From assembly GCA_050633645.1 (NCBI GenBank), contig JBOEGX010000002.1, positions 372,001-436,000 of the forward strand: DNA of 64,000 nucleotides, in the 5' to 3' direction. The notes under the pieces were generated by a model. That model was not told where the DNA came from. It worked only from the letters and a program-made list of their open reading frames with translations, and did not search any database. The translations under genes were made by a program, and so were the position numbers. Positions 8,313-17,396 of this stretch are shown here, in pieces (within the stretch, counting starts at the first letter, position 1; each line of letters opens with the position of its first letter). The DNA comes from UBA1672 sp050633645 (GTDB taxonomy: Bacteria; Pseudomonadota; Alphaproteobacteria; Micavibrionales; Micavibrionaceae).

Positions 8313-10928
8313 TTATCCTACCACAACATTAACAATGCGCCCTGGCACATAAATAAATTTACGCAAAGTTTTCCCATCCATTGCGCGAACAACACCATCT
8401 TGCTCCAACGCGACTTTTTGCGCAAGCTCCGAATCCGCATCGGCGGGCAAAGTAATCGTTGCACGCACCTTGCCATTCACCTGCACACCAATCGTAATCG
8501 TATCCGACACCAACAGGCTTTCATCATATTGCGGCCAAGCCGTATCAACAAGCATCGCATCATGCCCCAATCGCGCCCAAAGCTCTTCAGATAAATGCGG
8601 CATAATAGGGTTCAGCATAATTACAAAATTCGTAATCGCCTCATTCAAGGCATAATGATCACCCGACAAACCGTCATTCTGAGGCACAGCCGAAGAATCT
8701 TTAGATCCTTCACTACCGCTCAGGATGACATTGGAATGAAACGCCGTAAATCCATTATAAAACTCACGCATCAACGCAACCGCCTTGTTCATCGCAAAGG
8801 CCTCAATTGCCTCTCCAACACCCTTGATGGTTTTATGCGTTAATTGGCGCAAATCCTTGGCCTTGCCATCCACCGCGCTCGCATCACCATCCTGCAAATC
8901 CATCAACGTAATCGCAGAATACGCCTTATTCACAAAACGCCATGCGCCTTCAATACCGCTTTCCGTCCATTCCAAATCACGTTCCGGCGGGGAGTCAGAG
9001 AGGATAAACAACCGCGCCGCATCCGCGCCATAGCTCTCAAATATCTCTTCGGGGTCAATCACGTTTTTCTTCGATTTCGACATCTTAATCGACGCACCAA
9101 TGGTAACAGGCTTGCCCGTTTCCACATGCACCCAATCACCCGCATCATTTTGCATCGCATCGGTCGGGAACACCCATTTCCCGTTCTCATCCTTATACGT
9201 CTCATGCGTGACCATCCCTTGGGTAAACAAGCCCGTAAACGGCTCATCCGTATTCACAAAACCGCAATCGCGCATAATCTTGGTAAAGAACCGCGCATAG
9301 AGAAGGTGTAAAACCGCATGTTCCACCCCGCCAATATACTGGTCAACACCGCCGCCCTTGGGCATCCAATAATCGGCCTTATCCTTATCAACAGGCAGGT
9401 TTTCATTGCCCGAATCACAATATCTGAACTGATACCAGCTGCTCTCAAAAAATGTATCAAACGTATCCGTTTCACGCGTTGCCGCCTTCCCGCATTTCGG
9501 GCAAGAACAATCCTTCCACGTGGCATGATGGACAAGCGGATTCCCTGGCTTGTCAAAGCTCACATCCTTCGGCAAGGTCACAGGCAACTGATCTTCTGGC
9601 ACTGGAACCGCGCCGCAATCCCCACAATATATAATGGGAATCGGACATCCCCAATAGCGTTGGCGCGACACACCCCAATCACGCAAACGATATTGCGTTG
9701 TGCCAAAACCAATCTCCTCAGCCTCACATCGCGCAATCACTTCGGCCTTCGCCTCTTCAATCGTTTTGCCATTCATCCAATCGGCAGAATCAATAACCTT
9801 CCCTGCCTCACTATAGGCTTCCTTACCAAAATCATGCCCATCAGATGAAATCACAGGCAAGATCGGCAAATCATATTTCGTCGCAAAATCCCAATCACGT
9901 TGATCATGTGCAGGCACGCCAAACACCGCGCCCGTCCCATAATCCATAAGGATAAAATTCGCGATATAAATCGGCACCTCACGCCCAAGCAAAGGATGCG
10001 TTGCCTTAAGCCCTGTATCAAAGCCAATCTTCTCGGCTTTTTCAATCGCGGCCTCGGATGTGCCTTGTGCTTGGCATTTCTTGATAAAATCATCAAACCC
10101 ATCTTTGCCCGCCGCCAGCTCAACCGCCATCGGATGATCCGGCGCAAGCGCAATAAAGCTCGCCCCGAAAAGCGTATCAGGACGCGTCGTATAAACTTCA
10201 ATCGATTGATCTGATCCAACCACATCCCACTTAAACTGCAAGCCCACAGATTTCCCAATCCAATTGGCCTGCATCGTACGCACCTTTTCAGGCCACCGCT
10301 CAAGAGCGTCCAAATCGGCAATCAATTCCTCGGCATAATCGGTAATTTTCAAAAACCACTGGTTCAGCTTTCGGCGCTCCACGGGCGCACCTGTACGCCA
10401 ACCGCATCCGTCAATCACCTGCTCATTCGCCAAAACCGTATTATCAATCGGATCCCAATTCACAACAGATTCCTTGCGATACGCAATTCCTTTTTCAAGG
10501 AATTTCAGGAACATACGCTGCTCATGCGCGTAATATTCGGGGTCGCATGTGGCAAATTCACGGCTCCAATCAATGGACAATCCCATAGATTTAAGCTGCT
10601 CTCGCATCCCTGCGATATTCTCATGCGTCCACGTCCCTGGATGCGCCCCGCGCTCTATCGCCGCATTTTCCGCGGGTAAACCAAACGCATCCCACCCCAT
10701 TGGGTGCAAAACATTAAATCCTTGCGCACTCTTATAACGCGCAACAACATCACCAAGCGTATAATTACGCACATGCCCAACATGAATGCGCCCAGATGGA
10801 TACGGAAACATTTCCAACACATAATATTTCGGCTTGGACGAATCCTCCTCAACCGAAAAAGAGTCGGCACGCGCCCACTCTTCTCTCCACTTAATTTCAG
10901 CGTCTTTAATATTATATCGCTCTGACAT
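8313..10928 (-). CDS. leuS: leucyl-tRNA synthetase
   Basis: Charges tRNA-Leu. The class I signatures are clear: HIGH-type MFPYPSGRIHVGHVRNYTLGD near the N-terminus and KMSKSKKNVIDPE before the anticodon domain. Between them lies the CP1 editing domain, with a zinc-like CGDCG...CPKCG insertion. Length is 871 aa. The C-terminal anticodon-binding region contains an in-frame 19-codon insertion (about residues 734-752) derived from a palindromic repeat, listed separately. lptE follows 4 bp downstream. Confidence 0.98.
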   Translation of the reverse strand: MSERYNIKDAEIKWREEWARADSFSVEEDSSKPKYYVLEMFPYPSGRIHVGHVRNYTLGDVVARYKSAQGFNVLHPMGWDAFGLPAENAAIERGAHPGTWTHENIAGMREQLKSMGLSIDWSREFATCDPEYYAHEQRMFLKFLEKGIAYRKESVVNWDPIDNTVLANEQVIDGCGWRTGAPVERRKLNQWFLKITDYAEELIADLDALERWPEKVRTMQANWIGKSVGLQFKWDVVGSDQSIEVYTTRPDTLFGASFIALAPDHPMAVELAAGKDGFDDFIKKCQAQGTSEAAIEKAEKIGFDTGLKATHPLLGREVPIYIANFILMDYGTGAVFGVPAHDQRDWDFATKYDLPILPVISSDGHDFGKEAYSEAGKVIDSADWMNGKTIEEAKAEVIARCEAEEIGFGTTQYRLRDWGVSRQRYWGCPIPIIYCGDCGAVPVPEDQLPVTLPKDVSFDKPGNPLVHHATWKDCSCPKCGKAATRETDTFDTFFESSWYQFRYCDSGNENLPVDKDKADYWMPKGGGVDQYIGGVEHAVLHLLYARFFTKIMRDCGFVNTDEPFTGLFTQGMVTHETYKDENGKWVFPTDAMQNDAGDWVHVETGKPVTIGASIKMSKSKKNVIDPEEIFESYGADAARLFILSDSPPERDLEWTESGIEGAWRFVNKAYSAITLMDLQDGDASAVDGKAKDLRQLTHKTIKGVGEAIEAFAMNKAVALMREFYNGFTAFHSNVILSGSEGSKDSSAVPQNDGLSGDHYALNEAITNFVIMLNPIMPHLSEELWARLGHDAMLVDTAWPQYDESLLVSDTITIGVQVNGKVRATITLPADADSELAQKVALEQDGVVRAMDGKTLRKFIYVPGRIVNVVVG
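8673..8729. repeat. palindromic repeat inserted in-frame in leuS
   Basis: A 57-bp imperfect palindrome. The left arm begins gtcattctgaggca and the right arm ends ccgctcaggatgac; the arms can pair along about 25 bases with a few mismatches. The type resembles short dispersed elements of many bacteria that carry gtcat(t/c)ctgag ends around a gaagaatct core. It adds exactly 19 codons (VILSGSEGSKDSSAVPQND) to LeuS without a stop or frameshift. Confidence 0.85.
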
Positions 10929-11025
10929 TTATGTGCCTTTTAATTTTATATAATTGTACGACCACACAGCTTCACCTATATGAGGCATGAATAACGCTGT
11001 CACGGTATAAAGGAAATGACTATAA

Positions 11026-11577
11026 TTACTTCTCAGCCGCCAAATGCGAAATCCGAAGCTCCCGCGCACGTGTCAATATCGCATCTTCCAACTTGCGGGC
11101 CGTCTCATCCGCAACTGGTGCATCCTGCCACTGGCCACTCTTCTGAACCTGACGGAACGTCCGCACGCGAACACCATCGGCCTTAAGCTCACGCCCCAAA
11201 ATAAACGCATTCACCTTCACGCGCTCATTCGGATTGGCGGGGTCACTATACCAATCCGTCAAAATCACACCACCAAACGGATCTGCGCTCGCCAACGGCA
11301 TAAACGAAACCGTATCCAACGTCGCACGCCAAAGAAAGCTATTAACATCAATGCCATTTTCGCCCGCACCAACATTTTTGTCTTTACGCCCACCAAGAAT
11401 TTTAAGACCGCCATCACCAAAGATACTTTTCTTCTCGCCATAGATCTCATTACCCGAAAGACCATCCCGCGCCGCGCCCGTCGGGTACTTCGCTTCGCTT
11501 TCTACACCGCTGCACGCCGATAACGACAAACAAGCCGCACCCACCAAAAACATAGAGAAATAATCTTTACGTGTCAT
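11026..11577 (-). CDS. DUF3576 family lipoprotein
   Basis: A 183-aa exported lipoprotein of the DUF3576 type, which commonly sits beside leuS in alphaproteobacteria. It has a signal peptide with lipobox LSAC (residues about 19-22). The mature domain contains VNSFLWRATLDTVSFMPLASADPFGGVILTDWY and ends with the helical DAILTRARELRIS. It lies upstream of leuS on the same strand with a gap of about 100 bp. Role unknown; outer-membrane location inferred. Confidence 0.85.
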   Translation of the reverse strand: MTRKDYFSMFLVGAACLSLSACSGVESEAKYPTGAARDGLSGNEIYGEKKSIFGDGGLKILGGRKDKNVGAGENGIDVNSFLWRATLDTVSFMPLASADPFGGVILTDWYSDPANPNERVKVNAFILGRELKADGVRVRTFRQVQKSGQWQDAPVADETARKLEDAILTRARELRISHLAAEK

Positions 11578-11698
11578 AACAATCCATCCTGACTTATATA
11601 TAAGAACACATTATCTAGCACGCCAAGGAACACCACTCAAGCCCTTCTGTTATCAAGGCACGCCTTATAAACAACGATAAACCTTCGCATAATCCATT

Positions 11699-11714
11699 GT
11701 TGCAAAAATGCAAC
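11699..11714. promoter_or_regulatory. candidate operator upstream of porin
   Basis: The perfect palindrome gttgcaaaaatgcaac lies about 190 bp before the porin start, and a half-site gttgcaaaac follows at 11728-11737. The 11578-11901 intergenic stretch (about 320 bp) contains this, a possible -35 TTGACG near 11752, and no gene I can support. Regulator unknown. Confidence 0.4.
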
Positions 11715-11901
11715 GCTTGAAAAAAATGTTGCAAAACTCCCACAAAATTATTTGACGGTGAGTCGAAATAATGAGGTAATGCCGTTGTTGTTTAGCAATA
11801 GACAACATTTCTACTAAACTTTTACCTCTTATATGTATTTGGGGTTTTATCGAAATCAGATGAGAAATCATCATTTCAACTTAATTTTTGGAGAGACTAA
11901 A

Positions 11902-12978
11902 ATGAAAAAACTTTTACTTGCAAGCGTTGCTGTTAGTGGTTTGGCTTTTGCTGTTCCTGCTGCACACGCGGACATCGACCTAGAAGTAGGCGGTTACTTT
12001 AAAGGCTACGGCGCATTCGTAGACCAAGACGAAACAGCTGGTACAGATGTTGTTGGTTTCGACATCATCCGTGACACTGAAATCCACATTGACGGTGCAA
12101 CTACTCTTGACAACGGCTTGACTGTTGGTGCTCACTTCGAATTCGATGTTGACCAAGCTGATGCAACTGCTGTTGATGAATCATATGTTTACTTCTCAGG
12201 CGACTGGGGTCGTGTAAACTTTGGTGGCGAAGACGGTGCTGCTTACCTTCTACAGGTTGCTGCTCCTTCTGCTGACTCAAACATTGATGGTATCCGTCAG
12301 TATGTTTCACCATTCGTAACAACTGGTGGTTTGACTGCTGGTGCTGCTCTTGACTATGATCACAACACAGCTGGTAAGAACGACAAGTTCACTTACCTTT
12401 CACCAATTTTCTCTGGTTTCCAAGCTGGTTTGTCTTTCACTCCTGACACTGGTAATGCTGCTGCTTCATTCGGTGTTGACACAGACACAAATGCTGCTGG
12501 TACTCCACAAGAAACATACGAACTTGCTGTTCGTTATGAAGGTCAGTTCAACAATGTTGGCGTGATCGCTGGTGGTGGTTACTCACTTAGCTCAGAAGAA
12601 GGTTCATCTGCAACAACTGATGACCGTAACTTCTGGAACTTGGGTCTTGACCTTGATATCGGTCCATTCGGTATTGGTGCGTCTTACTCTGAAGATGACC
12701 AAGGTCTTGACGGTACAGCTGAAAACGACATCGAAACTCTTGTAATTGGTGTTGACTACACAACTGGCCCATTCAAATTGGGTGCATCATACTTGAACCA
12801 AGACTTCGACAGCGCAACTGGTCGTGAATATGACCGTTACACTGGTGGTGTTACATATGAATATGGCCCAGGAATGTCATTCCGCGGTTCTATCCAGTAC
12901 CTAGACCAAGACAATGCTGCTCCAACTGCTGATGCAGACGGTACAGCTGTTCTTTTGGGAACACAAATCAACTTCTAA
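11902..12978 (+). CDS. outer-membrane porin
   Basis: A general porin of the Gram-negative type: 358 aa, signal peptide MKKLLLASVAVSGLAFAVPAAHA, then DIDLEVGGYFKGYGAF and repeated amphipathic strands, ending in the typical barrel C-terminus GTQINF with terminal phenylalanine. Conserved porin elements such as DWGRVNFGGEDGAAY are visible. The start is set by GGAGAG just upstream. Codon use is strongly biased (gct, ggt, cgt, gac), unlike its neighbours, as expected for a very abundant protein. A strong terminator follows. Confidence 0.93.
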   Translation: MKKLLLASVAVSGLAFAVPAAHADIDLEVGGYFKGYGAFVDQDETAGTDVVGFDIIRDTEIHIDGATTLDNGLTVGAHFEFDVDQADATAVDESYVYFSGDWGRVNFGGEDGAAYLLQVAAPSADSNIDGIRQYVSPFVTTGGLTAGAALDYDHNTAGKNDKFTYLSPIFSGFQAGLSFTPDTGNAAASFGVDTDTNAAGTPQETYELAVRYEGQFNNVGVIAGGGYSLSSEEGSSATTDDRNFWNLGLDLDIGPFGIGASYSEDDQGLDGTAENDIETLVIGVDYTTGPFKLGASYLNQDFDSATGREYDRYTGGVTYEYGPGMSFRGSIQYLDQDNAAPTADADGTAVLLGTQINF

Positions 12979-13005
12979 TTTGAATTTGATGATCTAAAGA
13001 ATTTC

Positions 13006-13037
13006 GAAAGGGTGCTTTTTAAGCGCCCTTTCTTTTT
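13006..13037 (+). terminator. Rho-independent terminator of porin
   Basis: The stem gaaagggtgc / gcgccctttc (13006-13015 and 13023-13032) closes a 7-base loop and is followed by a T run. It lies 28 bp after the porin stop. Confidence 0.9.
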
Positions 13038-13088
13038 GCCTGAATATTACCACTTGATTACCTCGCCACACTTTCATATCCTCCCTCC

Positions 13089-13751
13089 ATGATCTCGGAA
13101 AACATAACCGCCATCCGCGCCAATATCACAAAAACCGCGAAACAATGGAATCGCGACACATCCGATATCAACCTCATCGCCGTCAGCAAACGCCAACCTC
13201 CCGCAAAAATCCAAGAGGCTCTAGATGCAGGCCACCGCCTATTCGGCGAAAATAAGGTGCAAGAAGCGCAAGAGCATTGGACACACCTCAAACCCGAATA
13301 CCCTGATTTAAACCTCCACCTCATCGGCCCCCTTCAAACCAATAAGGTCAAAGACGCGCTCGCCCTGTTCGACATGATCCACAGTGTTGACCGCGAAAAA
13401 CTCGCAAAAAAACTCGGCGAAGAAATAAAGGCGCAAAACAAATCCATCCCCTGCCTTATCCAAGTCAATATCGGCGAAGAAGACCAAAAATCAGGCATCA
13501 CCCCAAACGACCTGCCCGACTTCCTAAATTTCTGCCGCAATGAATGTAGCCTGGATATCCAAGGCCTCATGTGCATCCCGCCCGTAGACGAACCACCCGC
13601 AATGTTCTTCGCACTCCTGCAAAACATGGCACGCACGCACGCCCTAAAACATCTCAGCATGGGGATGAGCGCCGATTACGAAAAAGCCATCCCCCTTGGC
13701 GCAACATATATACGCGTGGGAACGGCTCTATTCGGTGATCGCAATCTCTAA
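13089..13751 (+). CDS. pyridoxal-phosphate homeostasis protein (YggS family)
   Basis: A single-domain PLP-binding TIM-barrel protein of 220 aa that buffers PLP and affects amino-acid balance. INLIAVSKRQPPAKIQEAL holds the PLP lysine (SK). Other family motifs are FGENKVQEA, HLIGPLQTNK, LIQVNIGEE, GLMCIPP, LSMGMSADYEKAIPLGATYIRVGTALFG. All expected motifs are present and length is normal. No clear ribosome binding site precedes the ATG. Confidence 0.95.
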   Translation: MISENITAIRANITKTAKQWNRDTSDINLIAVSKRQPPAKIQEALDAGHRLFGENKVQEAQEHWTHLKPEYPDLNLHLIGPLQTNKVKDALALFDMIHSVDREKLAKKLGEEIKAQNKSIPCLIQVNIGEEDQKSGITPNDLPDFLNFCRNECSLDIQGLMCIPPVDEPPAMFFALLQNMARTHALKHLSMGMSADYEKAIPLGATYIRVGTALFGDRNL

Positions 13752-13795
13752 AATGTCGTACCCACCAAGCATAGCGCGTGCGAGTATCTGAAAAC

Positions 13796-14488
13796 CTACA
13801 TATCGTGCCCATGATGATGGCTGTGATCCATCCCCTGAACAGGCTTCAAAACCACCTCCTCAATCGCCTGACGCACCGCGTCAACACCATCTTTCGTATT
13901 CACAATCCCTTGATAATCACCATTTTCATTTAAAATAAATACATACGGCACATGATGCCCAAAACGATTGGCGCGATAATTCTCCGCCTTTTCCTCCAAA
14001 ATTTCCGCCGCTCCAGTCAGCCCGACAATACGATCATCAAAATACCCCAACCACTCCTTCATCCGTGCGGGCGTATCACGCACAGGATCTGTCGACACCA
14101 AAACAATCACGGTATTCTCACCTAAAAGATGCTCCGCCATCTCGCCATATTTTTCATCAATCTGCCGCAACGCCGCGCTCAACGTCGCCATACCCATCGG
14201 GCACACCTCTGGACAATACGTAAAGCCAAAAAACACCAATCGTTTCTTACCTTCAAAATCCGCATCATCAACAATCTCACCATCATGATTGGTAAGCCCC
14301 GCCAAGGACGAATCTGAAACAGGACTCTTCTTCAAAACCTCCTGCGTCAAATCTGCGTTACTCTGCATTTTATGATGCTGATGCGCATGATGTTCATGCA
14401 CATTCGTATCCTCTTCTGACGCCGCAAAAGACAACCCGCTCGCAACGCTTAAACCAACCACTGCCAAAGTATTTGAAAGCTTATTCAT
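13796..14488 (-). CDS. SCO1/SenC family copper chaperone
   Basis: SCO proteins deliver copper to cytochrome c oxidase. A signal peptide (MNKLSNTLAVVGLSVASGLSFA) is followed by a His-rich stretch (HEHHAHQHH). The thioredoxin-like SCO domain has the copper-binding CPEVC in VFFGFTYCPEVCPMGMATL and the distal histidine in FGHHVPYVFILN. The C-terminus is again His-rich (MDHSHHHGHDM). The start at 14488 has AAGGA 8 bases upstream. It is followed upstream by two genes that may share its copper role. Confidence 0.92.
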   Translation of the reverse strand: MNKLSNTLAVVGLSVASGLSFAASEEDTNVHEHHAHQHHKMQSNADLTQEVLKKSPVSDSSLAGLTNHDGEIVDDADFEGKKRLVFFGFTYCPEVCPMGMATLSAALRQIDEKYGEMAEHLLGENTVIVLVSTDPVRDTPARMKEWLGYFDDRIVGLTGAAEILEEKAENYRANRFGHHVPYVFILNENGDYQGIVNTKDGVDAVRQAIEEVVLKPVQGMDHSHHHGHDM

Positions 14489-14520
14489 AATATATTCCTT
14501 TATTTTATTAGATATAGTTT

Positions 14521-15081
14521 TTAAAGATGCGGATGTTCCGTGGCACATAAGTCCGCTACATACTCATCAAAAGGCACGCCAAACAACGCGGCGTCCTCTC
14601 TCATCTGCATTTGATCGGATAAGGGCAATGTGTCAAACCAATCCATTGGCGAAAACGCGACTTGCTCAATACTTGAAAACATCATCTCCTCCCCATGATG
14701 CCCAGTGACATGGTTAGCCACATCATGCGCGCCCCCCATATCATGCCCCATAATCATGGAATCCCACGTTGTCGGTGCCCAATTCCCATCCATGGTATTT
14801 TCCCATAGCAAGCCACCAATATCGATCAACCCCGTCAGAGTATCCCCAATCATACCAAGCATTTCCCACGTTCCATGCCCTGATTGAACCAATAAATTCC
14901 CAAGCGTAACGGGCTCAACCGCCGCCACACTCACAACACTCGCCGCCGCAACGGGCGCTGCCAACGCGATAATCCCCATCATCGCGCCCATAACAAGAAT
15001 ATGCTTGGCGACATGCCCCGCAACATCCCCGACAGAATGCTCGTGAAAATCCTTTGATATTTTATCCGTATGATCCGCCAT
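14521..15081 (-). CDS. hypothetical membrane protein, His/Met-rich
   Basis: Unrecognised 186-aa protein. A cytoplasmic His-containing start (MADHTDKISKDFHEHS) precedes one hydrophobic segment (HILVMGAMMGIIALAAPVAAASVV). The rest is rich in His and Met (MIMGHDMGGAHDVANHVTGHHGEEMM), as in some copper-binding proteins. The start at 15081 is set by GGAG 7 bases upstream. It sits directly upstream of the SCO gene on the same strand (32 bp), supporting a shared metal-handling role; this is inference. Confidence 0.65.
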   Translation of the reverse strand: MADHTDKISKDFHEHSVGDVAGHVAKHILVMGAMMGIIALAAPVAAASVVSVAAVEPVTLGNLLVQSGHGTWEMLGMIGDTLTGLIDIGGLLWENTMDGNWAPTTWDSMIMGHDMGGAHDVANHVTGHHGEEMMFSSIEQVAFSPMDWFDTLPLSDQMQMREDAALFGVPFDEYVADLCATEHPHL

Positions 15082-15141
15082 CACACGCTCCTTCCTTGCA
15101 AATATTGCAACGGCATAAATGCCAAATTTCATTGAAATTAA

Positions 15142-15507
15142 TTAAGCAATATAAGAAGGCGGCGCGCGCGCAATATAGATATGCGCCCGTATATCGCGAT
15201 CATTAACGGTGAAAGAGCTTTCCGCCCCTTCACGAATAACCGCCTGATAAAGAATAGAAGGGTAATCAGAAGAAATAACCTTCCCATGTGCCTGTGCAAA
15301 ACAAAACGCGCAATCACTGCTCTGGGCTTGCTTCTGATGCTCATTTTGCACAGGCTGGCCATTCTCATCAACCACAATAGATTTGCTGCCGAACTCGCTG
15401 CAAACCTCAATAATCGATGTATCTTTCCCTGAAATAAACGCACAGGCTGGCGACACGCTTGCCATAACAAGCGCAAAAACCAACATAATATGCATCATAT
15501 TTCTCAT
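15142..15507 (-). CDS. DUF2946-like exported protein
   Basis: A 121-aa secreted protein with signal peptide MRNMMHIMLVFALVMASVSPACA. The mature part has CSEFGSKSIVVDENGQPV, a paired CAFCFA motif, and the end IYIARAPPSYIA. These features resemble the DUF2946 family, often found near copper-handling and TonB genes. It heads a minus-strand group with the His/Met-rich membrane protein and the SCO chaperone. A competing frame on the same bases (15138-15476) has no such features and was discarded. Confidence 0.7.
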   Translation of the reverse strand: MRNMMHIMLVFALVMASVSPACAFISGKDTSIIEVCSEFGSKSIVVDENGQPVQNEHQKQAQSSDCAFCFAQAHGKVISSDYPSILYQAVIREGAESSFTVNDRDIRAHIYIARAPPSYIA

Positions 15508-15577
15508 AAGAAATCCATAACCTTACAAAACAAAGTTATGGTCTGATGCCATTGATATGTCAATAAGAAAAAGGCGG

Positions 15578-16132
15578 CTATACTTGATTTACATCCGATT
15601 CAAGAATTGGCATTTCCGCAAAACCAAGCAATGCAACGGGCAAATCATCATACGCCATACGCTCGGTCTCTATACTCACCTGATAGGCAAGATCAACGCC
15701 CTTCTCCGGCCGCACAAACGCCATCGCATTCCCAATCGCATCCTTGCCTGTCTCCTCCTCAATCACCGCATTCACAATACCGCCCGCAACCCCTAATGGG
15801 CCACCAAACACACCACCACCAATAATCTGACTAATCGGCTTAATTTCATCCCCCGTAATCGCACGATAGGCAAGATTGACCAACGGAATATGCTGAAACG
15901 GGTTAATCATGTCCAATAAATCAAAAAAACCAAACCCCTCATCCTGCCGCTTTTCATGCTCAATGATCGGCGGCTCTTCCACCTCCTGAAATGACTGCAC
16001 AACCTCACCAAATCCTATGCTCTCCGTAAGTTTCGGCGTATTATAAACAGGAACAACCCCCGCCATACGCTCATTCTTAACATAGCCAAATCCGCTACTT
16101 TTCTCCATTTGCGATGCGGAAGAAATATCCAT
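15578..16132 (-). CDS. hypothetical protein, 184 aa
   Basis: Not recognised. The N-terminus is Ser-rich (MDISSASQMEKSSGFGY). The middle has a Gly-rich segment (ISQIIGGGVFGGPLGVAGGIVNAVIEEE) that may associate with membranes, and the end is hydrophilic. A GAGGT ribosome binding site lies 8 bases before the ATG. No partner gene is apparent; the next minus-strand gene is 71 bp downstream. Confidence 0.65.
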   Translation of the reverse strand: MDISSASQMEKSSGFGYVKNERMAGVVPVYNTPKLTESIGFGEVVQSFQEVEEPPIIEHEKRQDEGFGFFDLLDMINPFQHIPLVNLAYRAITGDEIKPISQIIGGGVFGGPLGVAGGIVNAVIEEETGKDAIGNAMAFVRPEKGVDLAYQVSIETERMAYDDLPVALLGFAEMPILESDVNQV

Positions 16133-16235
16133 CTATCATACCTCGTTCAAATATCTACATTTTATCATTGCAAAAGATATGCCATAATATGGCCAACAAA
16201 TATGATATGATCACTCAACGGAAAATAACCCAAAT

Positions 16236-16739
16236 ATGCAAACCATCGACATCAAATCATCCCAAGCTTTCTTTGATATTTTTCAAAATCACATCAACAC
16301 CTATTTATCCATGGCAAGATTCGCGCATACACCATCAGATGACCATGAATCCATCACGCTCCATACAAAAACCTACGACCTGCCCGTACGCATCGGCACA
16401 CTAATTGATAACATCGCAAACATCGTCAAAGAAAATGACGCATCACACCTAATAAATTTCGAAGACGCTTCGCTTGATACCCATACATTTACATTCACAC
16501 ACGCAAACGGTGAGGCCATAACCCTCACAGAAAAAGAATGCCAGATCCTAACTTATCTCAATAACAATAAGGGGAAAATGGTATCGCGCGAAGACTTGCT
16601 TCATTCCATTTGGAACTACGCTCAGGACGTTGAAACACATACACTTGAAACGCATATATACCGCCTTCGCCAAAAAATTGAAGACAACCCGTCAAAACCA
16701 AAAATAATAAAGACTTTGGATAAAGGCTATACGTTATAA
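16236..16739 (+). CDS. winged-helix DNA-binding protein, no receiver domain
   Basis: A 167-aa protein whose C-terminal 75 residues or so form an OmpR/PhoB-type winged helix: LTEKECQILTYLNNNKGKMVSREDLLHSIW, then the recognition-helix region VETHTLETHIYRLRQKIE and the wing KTLDKGYTL. The N-terminal 85 residues do not look like a phospho-acceptor receiver domain. It is therefore probably a transcription factor controlled in another way. Its last 6 bp overlap the end of the convergent gene. Confidence 0.8.
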   Translation: MQTIDIKSSQAFFDIFQNHINTYLSMARFAHTPSDDHESITLHTKTYDLPVRIGTLIDNIANIVKENDASHLINFEDASLDTHTFTFTHANGEAITLTEKECQILTYLNNNKGKMVSREDLLHSIWNYAQDVETHTLETHIYRLRQKIEDNPSKPKIIKTLDKGYTL

Positions 16740-17291
16740 AGCGTGCTTTTCCTGTTCCACAGCTAGAAACAACCCATCCAAAAAAGAAACATCATTTGCA
16801 AGCACCAAATCTTGAACGCCATGCTCTTTCAACACGCGCAAATCCTGAATTAAAAAATACACATCCTTTAAATCACTATGCACCTCCACCTGACTTGACC
16901 GCTCAGATGAACGCGTTGCCGAAAATGTTTTCGCATTTTTATCATAAATACCCGCAACCTTACGCGGCGAAGGAGAGTCAGCATTACTATTGCTTGCTTC
17001 ACTACGAAACCAAGGCTTAAAATCCTGATCAATATTTTTATCAGAGGCCTTAGAGCTCTTTTTCATCCGCTCCTCAAGAAAATCCTCTAAAAACCAAATT
17101 AAAGATTCAATCGAAAGCACCGCACCATCAGAACCCAAAGGAGAGCCCTCCTGCGCGCGATCAAAATCCCGCTCTTTATCTGACGTTGAAAAACCCTGCT
17201 CACCACCGCGCTTCTTCGGAAGATGACTATCGACCGCACGCGCTTCTTGAGACCTTAATACCGATGTAAGACTTTGTACCAATGAAAACAT
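16734..17291 (-). CDS. hypothetical protein, 185 aa
   Basis: Unrecognised. It begins MFSLVQSLTSVLRSQEARAV, has a charged, low-complexity middle (KRGGEQGFSTSDKERDFDRAQ and SEASNSNADSPSPRK), and ends with a more ordered stretch (DVYFLIQDLRVLKEHGVQDLVLANDVSFLDGLFLAVEQ). The ATG at 17291 is preferred over an in-frame GTG nearby because AAGGA is better spaced. No function can be assigned. Confidence 0.6.
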   Translation of the reverse strand: MFSLVQSLTSVLRSQEARAVDSHLPKKRGGEQGFSTSDKERDFDRAQEGSPLGSDGAVLSIESLIWFLEDFLEERMKKSSKASDKNIDQDFKPWFRSEASNSNADSPSPRKVAGIYDKNAKTFSATRSSERSSQVEVHSDLKDVYFLIQDLRVLKEHGVQDLVLANDVSFLDGLFLAVEQEKHAL

Positions 17292-17396
17292 GTCACACAC
17301 ATTCCTTTCATTTACTTAATCAAAAGTATCAGAAAAAATATCGAGCGACAAATACTTAAAAATTCAATAGTAAATATCTTAATTATTTAGAAAAAA

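Noticed and set aside
15138..15476. Alternative minus-strand frame overlapping the DUF2946-like gene
   Set aside because: The other frame has a signal peptide and paired cysteines; this one has an implausible Arg-rich composition.
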